Shown here: in pieces, positions 51,275 through 59,480 of the stretch
How positions within the stretch are numbered: the first letter of the stretch is position 1
Layout: every line of letters begins with the position of its first letter
Source of the DNA: Eurosta solidaginis
Taxonomy: Eukaryota > Arthropoda > Insecta > Diptera > Tephritidae
DNA: 64,000 bases
Direction: 5' to 3'
NCBI RefSeq assembly: GCF_040869045.1
Contig: NC_090323.1
Span: 265,612,392 to 265,676,391, forward strand
The notes under the pieces: model-generated
What the model was told of the DNA's origin: nothing
The model's input: only the letters and a program-made list of their open reading frames with translations
Database searches by the model: none
Program-made: the position numbers and the translations under genes

Positions 51275-52963
51275 ATGACCACAATTACCACTACAAAAAC
51301 CGCGTCTGGTGCGCAACACAGCATCGTACAAATGGCGAGCCGACAGATACCACACGGTCTAGGCTTACTTACGACTGTAGCATCATTGCCGCCGAAATAT
51401 CGCAGTCGTTACCTAAATTTGAAAGTAAAAAGTGAAACTCCATTAGATCTTTCAGTGAAACCAAATTCACCTGTGCCCCATGCTGATAACGCTGACGAGA
51501 TCGTAAGCGATGTGCCTATGGCAACTGCATTCACAGAGGTATACACAGAACCCGCAAATGTTGAAGAGGTGCCAGTGGCCACACAAGTGTTTAGTGATTC
51601 CAGTGAAGTAACGCTAGTGCCTATTAACCATGACGTATATGTAGTGCAAGAAACTGCGCCGACGACACACGTAGAAGATGAAGCTATCGTTACAATAACA
51701 CAAATTTCCAAACCTATAACACCACCGCCTACACCCACAAAACGAAAACATGCCGTTATGTTGGATGAAGCTGCTGCAGTGCAGGAAGAAGTGCTTACAA
51801 TCATAGAACCATTAAAAGTGTCAAAAACTATGCAAGCGCGCGAGAACCCTACCAAGCTGGCAAAAACTGTCACACATCCCACAACAAAACGCGATTGCAC
51901 ACCCACAAAACCTATAAAAAGCGCCGACACTGCACCTAAAACTATCAAATCTCAACCACCTGCCACAAAGTTAACGAAAAATAAGGCAACGCGCAAGCTA
52001 AAGTTCGATGAGGAGACCAGCTCACCTGTGTCGGGCACGATTATACGTCCACTCGAGGATATCACAGATGGTAATGTGCATTACAGCAATGGCGACATCG
52101 ATCCCAAATACAACATTGTCGAGATCACTGAGGAGACCAAAGCTGAGCTAGCCGCTATCAAGAATGTTATCGGCGATTATATTTGCAAGTTGTGCCGCAT
52201 CAAATTCGATGATGCCTTCGGTTTGGCACGTCATCGTTGCGCCTGCATTGTGCTGCTCGAGTATCGTTGCCCCGAGTGTGGTAAACAATTTAATTGTCCT
52301 GCTAATTTGGCATCACATCGGCGCTGGCATAAACCGAAGAAGACAGATGCTAATGGCAGTGGTGGTGGTGGTGCTGGTGCGCGCAAGGAGAATCGCAATA
52401 CTACCAACAGTCAAACAGCGTCGGCTAAGCCAAAGCAAACTGATACCACAACCGATTTGCCTTATCCTTGCGAGATCTGCGGCAAACGCTTCAAGCGACT
52501 CGCCTATTTACGCAAACATCAACAAATACACAATAAAAAGCGTAACACAAGCACGAGTACAACCACGAGCACTGGCAGCATCGCTGGAGCGCAAGATACA
52601 CAAGTATTGATATCAGACGGTAGACTGTCGACTGCGTCCACATTAGTGATCGGTGGTAGTGGCAATTCCTATCAATCTTATGCCGGTTCAACTTCATCCG
52701 TTTCAAGTTCGCATTCATACAATGGCATCAGTAACGAAGATGAGCACGGGAGCTATGCTACAGCACATGGTGCCTACATTGAATATGTGGATGAGGAGGA
52801 GGATGATGGTAGATCGACCGCTAGTAGTGCCATTTCAATGGGTTATGGGCGCTTACAAATTGTTGAAACGGGCTTAACTGAGGAAGAGAATATTGCAGCA
52901 GCAGCCTTGACGAATTTGCGGAATTGTGCTTCAGTGATACAGCACACAACATTAGCGCACTGA
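51275..52963 (+). CDS. nerfin-1: INSM-family zinc-finger transcription factor, Nerfin-1-like
   Basis: Encodes 562 residues in one exon. The first in-frame ATG is 51275 (GCAATGA context). The frame stays open upstream to a TAA at 51221, but without an ATG. A CtBP corepressor motif PLDLS is at residues 56-60. Three C2H2-type fingers lie near residues 302-322 (YICKLC...HRC, the atypical first finger of the INSM family), 330-352 (YRCPECGKQFNC...HRRWH) and 397-419 (YPCEICGKRFKR...HQQIH). The ECGKQFNCPANLASHRRWHK block is the signature of INSM1/Nerfin proteins. Between and after the fingers are G- and S/T-rich linkers, then an acidic VDEEEDD stretch. Nerfin-1 in Drosophila acts in the nuclei of neural precursors and young neurons, controlling axon guidance and keeping neurons differentiated (established). 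The microRNA sites downstream favour Nerfin-1 over Nerfin-2. The vertebrate-type N-terminal SNAG motif is absent. Confidence 0.9.
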   Translation: MTTITTTKTASGAQHSIVQMASRQIPHGLGLLTTVASLPPKYRSRYLNLKVKSETPLDLSVKPNSPVPHADNADEIVSDVPMATAFTEVYTEPANVEEVPVATQVFSDSSEVTLVPINHDVYVVQETAPTTHVEDEAIVTITQISKPITPPPTPTKRKHAVMLDEAAAVQEEVLTIIEPLKVSKTMQARENPTKLAKTVTHPTTKRDCTPTKPIKSADTAPKTIKSQPPATKLTKNKATRKLKFDEETSSPVSGTIIRPLEDITDGNVHYSNGDIDPKYNIVEITEETKAELAAIKNVIGDYICKLCRIKFDDAFGLARHRCACIVLLEYRCPECGKQFNCPANLASHRRWHKPKKTDANGSGGGGAGARKENRNTTNSQTASAKPKQTDTTTDLPYPCEICGKRFKRLAYLRKHQQIHNKKRNTSTSTTTSTGSIAGAQDTQVLISDGRLSTASTLVIGGSGNSYQSYAGSTSSVSSSHSYNGISNEDEHGSYATAHGAYIEYVDEEEDDGRSTASSAISMGYGRLQIVETGLTEEENIAAAALTNLRNCASVIQHTTLAH

Positions 52964-53232
52964 TTGCAGTAAACGAAGTAGCTATTGTGTTTGATCCTGT
53001 GGTCGTTCGATGGGTGTGTGAGCAGCGTCATATTTCAAATGCGTGTAGCTATGTGTGTTCCAGTAAGTACAAGTGAGCGTGGGCAAGGTGGGTGATGGCG
53101 GTTATATACAACAACTAGCAGCATTAATGGCAAGGCAGTGTGCGAATTTGTGAAGACGGCGAGTGAATGCTGCGAGCTCGACTACATGCTGAGTGGGCGC
53201 TGGAGTTGGTTGATGACGAATGGGTGGCGGTT

Positions 53233-53240
53233 TGTAAATA
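53233..53240 (+). promoter_or_regulatory. Pumilio-type element TGTAAATA
   Basis: Exact match to UGUANAUA, 270 nt after the stop codon. Pumilio proteins bind this motif to repress or destabilise mRNA (established). Occupancy here is inference. Confidence 0.35.
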
Positions 53241-53379
53241 TTTTCACTGCAGATAATTTAAGGGTTGCTTTATGATGTTTTTGTATTTGGACTACAGTTT
53301 TGTTTAAGTTTCCATTGCTATTTAGATTTATTTTATGCTTTTTTTCGTTTTTGTTTGTTTGTTCGTTTTTTGTGCTCTG

Positions 53380-53398
53380 CAGCTAGGTATACCAAAGA
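53380..53398 (+). promoter_or_regulatory. miR-9-type target site with extended pairing
   Basis: ACCAAAGA (53391-53398) is a perfect 8-mer for the miR-9 seed. Just upstream, CAGCTAG (53380-53386) matches the 3' part of miR-9a as I recall it, separated by four bases where three would be expected. Seed plus 3' pairing makes it one of the strongest single sites here. A second ACCAAAG 7-mer is at 54968-54974. The call relies on my memory of the microRNA sequence. Confidence 0.6.
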
Positions 53399-53584
53399 TT
53401 AGTTTTTAGACCATTGGGATGGCGTTTGTGTTTTTTTCGCGCGCATTAAGCGCTTACCAAACGCCATTTTATGTTTTCTCAATTAACAGACTACTTCGGT
53501 TAGGTTTACTCATTATGGTTAGGTTTAGAAATTCTTAAATTTAAAATATGTAGGTTTAGCGAAATAAAAAAAGGGACGAGCATT

Positions 53585-53612
53585 TCTAGTCAGGGAAATT
53601 GGAAGGTAGTCA
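53585..53612 (+). promoter_or_regulatory. miR-279-family module 1
   Basis: TCTAGTCA at 53585-53592 is the 8-mer complement of the GACUAGA seed shared by miR-279, miR-286 and miR-996. A second TAGTCA starts exactly 20 nt after the first (53607-53612), preceded by G in place of C. Confidence 0.75.
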
Positions 53613-53701
53613 TAAATTTGAATTTTATTTTTATGTAGCTAACATTTTTGCAAAAGCTTTTTCAAAAAAGCTCTAGGTAGTATTTTTAACAAAAATCATT
53701 T

Positions 53702-53709
53702 TCTAGTCA
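53702..53709 (+). promoter_or_regulatory. miR-279-family 8-mer, single
   Basis: TCTAGTCA preceded by ATTT. The position 20 nt downstream has no TAGTCA, so this is an unpaired site. Confidence 0.7.
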
Positions 53710-54035
53710 TTATTTTTAGGTTTATTAGGTATAGTTTTAATTTGGCGTAATTTTGTTTTATTTTTTGAAAAGCTTCATCTTAGAGAACTTTTTCAGGAAA
53801 GTAACAAAAAATAGATTTTTATATAGAGAAAATCTATAAATAGTTGTGAGGTTGAAAGCTAAGCCTTTCTATTCAAAAAGGTTCCGCAAAATCATTAGTT
53901 TAAATTAAATTGAATTGCTTTTTTTCATTTTAAAAGTTTCAAGCGCCTTTATTTAAAACTAACCACTTTATTTTGAGATCTCAAAAGCTTAGTTTCTTAA
54001 CAACTGCTGCGCAATGTTCAAACAAAACGACCACT

Positions 54036-54063
54036 TCTAGTCATACAAATTTAAAATTAGTCA
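54036..54063 (+). promoter_or_regulatory. miR-279-family module 2
   Basis: 8-mer at 54036-54043. A degenerate TTAGTCA has its TAGTCA at 54058-54063, 20 nt on. Confidence 0.75.
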
Positions 54064-54159
54064 TCATAAAGTAAAATGTAAACTTTTTAAAGTGTTTTAA
54101 AAAACTTTATGAGCGCTTTTTCAAAGATTCAAAAAAGTTGATTCCCTCTGACGAGCACT

Positions 54160-54187
54160 TCTAGTCATTCAAATTAAAGGATAATCA
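54160..54187 (+). promoter_or_regulatory. miR-279-family module 3
   Basis: 8-mer at 54160-54167. The partner is decayed to TAATCA at 54182-54187, still at the 20-nt offset. Confidence 0.7.
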
Positions 54188-54432
54188 TACTAAGTTTAAG
54201 GTTTACTCTATTTAACTTCATTTCCCTTAACAAGTTCATGAGAGCTTTTTAATGTAATCTAAACAAAGCTTTCATAAGGAAGTTAAAAACCGAAACACTT
54301 AACAGTTAAATTATAAAATTGTGCACAACATTTTTTCGATAATTTGTAATTATAATTACCTAAACACTGCTTACAGGCCATATGAAAGCTTTGACGAAGA
54401 TTTGTACAAATTCGTTTCATTCGACAAGTATT

Positions 54433-54460
54433 TCTAGTCATGCAATATCAAAGCTAGTCA
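54433..54460 (+). promoter_or_regulatory. miR-279-family module 4 (two intact sites)
   Basis: 8-mer at 54433-54440 and a 7-mer CTAGTCA at 54454-54460, 20 nt apart. Both halves are seed-competent. Confidence 0.8.
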
Positions 54461-54590
54461 TTAGTTTTAGTTTAATATTAGTTCTAATTTCTTGAAGAAG
54501 CTTCAATTTTTTGGTAGAAAAGCTTTTCAAAGATCGCGAAATCGAGCTCCTGAAGAGAAGAAAAGTAAAAAATGAAAAGGAGTAAATATT

Positions 54591-54618
54591 TCTAGTGAAC
54601 AAAACCCAAACCTAGTCA
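54591..54618 (+). promoter_or_regulatory. miR-279-family module 5
   Basis: The first half is decayed to TCTAGTGA (54591-54598), while the second half keeps CTAGTCA (54612-54618), 20 nt on. Confidence 0.7.
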
Positions 54619-54711
54619 CTTATTTATTTTCAATATAGTTTAAGGTTAGTGTACATTGTTTAAGCAAAAAATTCGAAAGAGCTTTTTTTTTAAAAATCAG
54701 GATTGAACATT

Positions 54712-54739
54712 TCTAGTCAATAAAATTCTAAGCTAGTCA
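54712..54739 (+). promoter_or_regulatory. miR-279-family module 6 (two intact sites)
   Basis: 8-mer at 54712-54719 and CTAGTCA at 54733-54739. The surrounding words (GAACATTTCTAGTCA, AGCTAGTCACTAATT) closely resemble module 5. Confidence 0.8.
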
Positions 54740-54988
54740 CTAATTTAATTTCAATATACTTAGTTTAAAATCATTTTAAGTTTTTAGAAAAAGGTCCACT
54801 GAGCTTTTTTTGAAAGTCAGCTTTACTTAAGATCTCAGATTTTAGTTTTATAATGCATAGTTATAGTTACTTTTAAATTTCAAACAAACACATCAGGCGA
54901 AATAGTGCAGTAAAACTTTTAAAATAAATAGTTAAGGTCAAAGGTAATACAATCCTTTCTAAGGAGCACCAAAGCAATGAGTGTAAAC

Positions 54989-54996
54989 TCTAGTCA
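54989..54996 (+). promoter_or_regulatory. miR-279-family 8-mer, last in the series
   Basis: TCTAGTCA in the context AAACTCTAGTCAACTT, 15 nt after a miR-9 7-mer (54968-54974). Unpaired. Confidence 0.7.
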
Positions 54997-55232
54997 ACTT
55001 AATACATAAATAGGAAGTAAATGAGTTCTTCTGCAGAGCTCTTAGTCGATTAAGTTATCTTTAAATTATTGTAGTTTAATTTGACATTAGTTTCAAGTAC
55101 AGTTAAGTGGTAGTTAAGCAAAACTAAGAGAAAAGCCAGCAAATCACTACCAAAACTATATAAGTAAAATACTAAGATACATACAAACTTACGAACTAAG
55201 AAGTACAATACGAACTATTTTTTAAAATTTTT

Positions 55233-55238
55233 AATAAA
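55233..55238 (+). terminator. Candidate polyadenylation signal
   Basis: AATAAA following a T-run. It is the first candidate after the last microRNA site. The DNA beyond is so A-rich that further AATAAA words are uninformative. Confidence 0.35.
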
Positions 55239-55239
55239 A

Positions 55240-58200
55240 ACCAAGAAAAATACAATCAATTCTAGGAATATAAAACAAACGGTTGTATACTTAAAAAGAA
55301 AAAAAAAAAACAATTGAAGCAATAATTAATAATACGAAAATTGCAACAAATAACGAAATATCACAACGTTGTTGTTCCTTAAATAATTAAGTGAAAACGA
55401 AATCGATGGATTGTTCGCAATGTATGTAAATAATATTATTATATACTTATATAAAACAATATATAAGAGAGTCGGCGGGTAAGTTTGCTATGAGGAAAAT
55501 TACAACTTTTATATTTAGAAAAAAAAAAAAATGCTTTGAGTGGGTAAAAGTTTAAGTAAGTTAGGAAGTGAAAAATAATTAAATATAAAACAAGTTAATA
55601 CTGAAATTGAAAAATTCAAAATTAGGAAAAAAGTCGACGTAATAATAAAAAAAGTTTAAAATTAGGAAGTAATTATATATAAAAAAGAAGGTCAAAATTA
55701 GAAAAGTTGAAAATTGTGAACGAAAGTGGAAGTTCATAATAAAAATTAAAATTACAAAGTAAACTAAGATTAAATATAATATAAAATAAAAAAATAAAAC
55801 AAAATATGTTCTAATATAAAGCGAAAATTAAAAAAAAAACAATAAATATGTAGGATTTTACTGGAAAAAATAATAATGAAACATTTTACAAGTTAAAAAA
55901 AAAATCTATTGAAAATAAACACTGATGAAAGTTCCGTGCTTTCCATCGTACAACAATGAAAAAGTAAATAAATTCAAACATTTCTATAGTAAAAATTTAA
56001 AACATGAGAATGTAAAGTTAAAATCTAAACGCAAAAGTAAAAAACAAGAGCTTATAGCGATTTCAGGTAAGAACTTAAAACAAAACTTAGAAATTAGCCA
56101 GCCAAAAACGTTAAAAACAACAAAAAAACACTGTAGATTTTCAAATCTTAAAAACAAAATATTTAAGCCAAGGAATATTTAAATAGTATTGAAACTTGAA
56201 AACTTAAAGAAAACTTATGAACTCAACAAGAAAGAAAAAAATGTAAAACATTTTTTTAAATTTAAAAAAGTACAAAAAAAATCAAGAACATTTAAAAAAA
56301 ATTTTACAAAAATTTAAGCTAAAAGCATTCTTAACTTAATAAAACTGAAAAAAGTGAAATTTTAATGTTAAATATTTACATTAATTCTTTAATATTAGCA
56401 AGGTTAATAAAAAATGGAAGGTAAAAAAAAAATGTGAAACTAAAAAATATTAAAAACAAATTATTAAAATGAAAAATAAAATAAAATAAAATAAAACATA
56501 GTAAAAAAATTTAACTGAAAGGATAAAATAAAATGAAATTGAAAACAAATTAAAATTAAAAAGTTAAAATAAAAAAAAATTGAAAACAAATAACACATTT
56601 CACTTATTTGTTTTAAATTTTTTATATAAAACTAAATAACTAAAAATAAAATAAAATAAGGTGGAATAAAATATAATAAAACGGGTAATAAAAAATAAAA
56701 CAAAATAAGACAAAGTAAAAAAAATAAATTTGAGTAACAGTTTTTTTGTTAGTTCATCTGCCTATTGATTTGTAAAAAAATATATCATAACAATAATAAT
56801 GACAAAATGTTATTACTAAGGCCTTCAGCTCGATTCAATTAAATAAAATAAATCAAAGTGAAAAAATAAACTAAAATGAAATAATTTAAGTTGAAATAAA
56901 ATAAAAAATAAATAAAATAAAATAAATAAAATAAAATAATGAAACAAACAAAAATAAAATAAATAAAATAAAATAATATAGAACAATATTAAAGAAAATA
57001 AAATTACTTTAATCTAAATAATATTGCATAAAATAAAATAAAATTAAATAAAATAGAAAAGAATAAAATAAAACAAAATAAAATATAATAAAATAAAATT
57101 AAATAAAATTAAATAAAATAATATTAAATAAAATAAGATAAAAGGCTAATTAAAAAAAAACTAAAAAAATGAAATAAAAAATATATATATGAAATCTAAA
57201 TTTACAGTCTGAATCAAAAAAATTTTGAATGCCTGAAAACTACAAAGCTAAAAATAAGGGACTGCAACTTTGGATAGGATTGACCGTAAAAAACAAGTTT
57301 AAAGTAAAAACTAAAATTAATCGTGTAGGAAAACTTTCTAAATTTGTTATTAAAAAAAAATTTTATTAAAAAATTTTGGACAAAAAACCAAATGTTAAGA
57401 TTAAGTAGGTGGTTTCCAATCAATAAAATCTAAAATTTGTGGTTAAAGAATGAAGACTTTTAAAAATTCGCAAAATAGAATTTCAATAGTACAAATAGAA
57501 AAACAGATTTCACAAAAATATCTACAACGAAAACTAAAATCCAGTATTAAAGCCAATCACCTTAGTGTGCGAACTTATCAGGCGACTCTCGTAATTATAA
57601 TAGCAACATGGTTGTATATGTCGAAAAAAAGTACAATACAACGAAACTTAGCTTAGAAATATCATAGGAACAATAAAAATATGAAAAACACAACTTACAA
57701 AAACAATACGTTTTTCTTATAAGAAAAAAAATATAAAAATAAAATAAAAAATATAGGCTATGCATTTAACTAGCAAAATAAGTAACTCACGTACAGCCCT
57801 CATTCTGAAACAATCAATAAAAAATCAATTGTATGTTAACAAAATTTTAAGTGATACAAATATTACATTTATAAACTTTATATACGTAAAATATAATTTT
57901 GTAAAAAATAAAAAAAAAGACAAAACCAAAACAAATCACACAAATTAAGGGCTGTAATTGCTGGAATTTAAAAATTCAAGTTCATATCTAAACGAAATTA
58001 TTAAATAGTTTTGAATACGTAATTTTCAGGCTGCTAAATCAATTTATATCAACATTAAATGACAAAAAAAAAAATTATAAACTTTTTATCAAAAAAAAAA
58101 TTTAATATAGTACTATATACTATGTAAGATATTTTTATACGCAGAAATATTTGTATCTAATTTAGATTTTTGATAATAATGATATTTTTATTGTAGTTAA

Positions 58201-58440
58201 GTTTATACGTTTAAGATTGTGATACTAATTATTAGCATTAATAACCGAAGAGTTTTGAGAAAACATAATAAATCTATTTTTGATAATAAATATAATAAAA
58301 TAAAACTACAATTAGTTAAGGGTTTTCTAAATGTATTCAAATTATATTATAGAATGGTTTTGCTCAAAACATAAAATGTGTAACGTATTAAAGAAACAAA
58401 AATAAAGTTTTTGAAAATATTTAAAAATTTGGGTTTTTGA
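55240..58440. repeat. A-skewed low-complexity DNA with AAAAT-type repeats
   Basis: For about 3 kb the plus strand is dominated by A over T, with few G or C. AAAAT/AAATA pentamers run in tandem at about 56476-56505 and 56880-57130. The frames here (for example 55925-56182) are lysine- and asparagine-rich by composition and are not genes. A Pumilio-like TGTAAATA occurs at 55425-55432. The block may be intergenic or an extended 3' UTR. Confidence 0.8.
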
Positions 58441-58777
58441 AAAAAACTTTATTGAAACTCACGATTTCTATTAGAGTTTCGCAGTGTTAGGAGCGAAGTA
58501 GAAAATGTTGCTTTAGTGTAAAATAATCTAGAGTACGGACTAGAGATGTTACAGAGCTTTGAATCGATTCACAATTGGTGCAACTTTCTATTGATTTATA
58601 CTTCTGATTTGAATTTCAGTTCAAATGTTGCCACTTGAAGCTTTAGCGGTAGTCGAAGGGTCTTTGTCCGATATACCGATTCAACAGCAACTTTAGGAAA
58701 GTGTGCACGATAGTCTGGCGAAGCGATATTCCCAAGAGGGAGAAAGTCTTAACAGAAGCACAAATTTTATGACTTTA

Positions 58778-59112
58778 AATAAAAACAAATAAATGTAAGG
58801 CGCGATAACCTCCGAAGAGATCTAAGGCCGAGCTTCTCTTCCAATTTGCGTCCCTCTTGCTTTTCCCCACAAATTGGCCGGACGGGACCTACATGTTTTA
58901 TGCCGACTCCGAACGGCATCTGTAAGGCAGATGAGTTTTCACTGAGAGCTTTTCATGGCAGAAATACTCCCGGAGCGCTTGTCAAACACTGCCGACCCCG
59001 CTTAGAAAACTTTTCTTCTAATTGAAGAACCTTATTTCTAAAATTTTGATGTTGCTTTGCCCGGGGTGTGAACACAGGCGGAGCACGCTACCATCACACC
59101 AGGGTGGCCGCC
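58778..59112 (-). mobile_element. SINE with tRNA-Gly-like head, copy 3, with target duplication
   Basis: Full-length on the minus strand: a head starting GGCGGCC (ending at 59112 on plus), a B-box region GTTCACACCCCGGGC, the body with CTGCCTTACAGATGCCG, a 3' end GGTTATCGCGCC and an ATTTATTT-like tail. TTATGACTTTA flanks it on both sides (58767-58777 and 59113-59123), an 11-bp target duplication typical of LINE-driven insertion. Part of the head (the anticodon-loop side) is deleted relative to copy 4. Confidence 0.85.
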
Positions 59113-59224
59113 TTATGACTTTATACTGTTAAATAAAACTCATGTTTAGTTTTTTTACTTTTGCGCGTTTCGACGAATTCTTGTTCTTTCTTCAGGGAGT
59201 ACTAAGAGATTACTTTCTATCGGG

Positions 59225-59480
59225 CGAGAGAGAAGAGAAATAAACACAAGAAGGAGAGCGATTAGGAAGAAAAGTGGAAAGCCAGAAAGGGAAGACGAAG
59301 AGGGACAGGGTGGTGCAACGAAACTTTCAGAAAGTTGTGTAATTCTCTAAGGTTTTCGAAAATATTTCGAATTTATTCAAACAACAGGAAGGAATGACAT
59401 TAGAGAACGGAATAGTGGGAAAGCAGAAAGAGAGACAGAGTGGTGGGGGAAGGAAAGACCAAAACAAGAAGATTCATTGG
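59225..59480. repeat. Purine-rich tract
   Basis: Plus strand mostly A and G (GAGAGAAGAG, GGAAGACGAAGAGGG, AAGCAGAAAGAGAGACAG), interrupted by a short mixed section near 59320-59390. Not coding. Confidence 0.65.

Larger units (their letters stand above)
52964..55240 (+). other. nerfin-1: Probable 3' UTR of the nerfin-1-like gene
   Basis: Downstream of the TGA stop there is no credible frame, but dense sense-strand microRNA seed matches reach 54996. The transcript therefore probably extends at least that far. An AATAAA at 55233-55238 is the first well-placed polyadenylation signal after the last site. Others follow in the A-rich DNA, so the real end could be later. Eight AGCTTT words (for example 53655, 54243, 54387, 54521, 54680, 54802) are interspersed between the sites. 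Confidence 0.6.

Noticed and set aside
51409..51948. 179-codon frame antisense to the zinc-finger gene
   Set aside because: It is a shadow of the coding strand with Val/Ser/Thr-rich composition caused by the sense codons.
55925..56182. 85-codon lysine-rich frame downstream of the gene
   Set aside because: The composition is dictated by the A-skewed DNA and the neighbouring frames are just as open.
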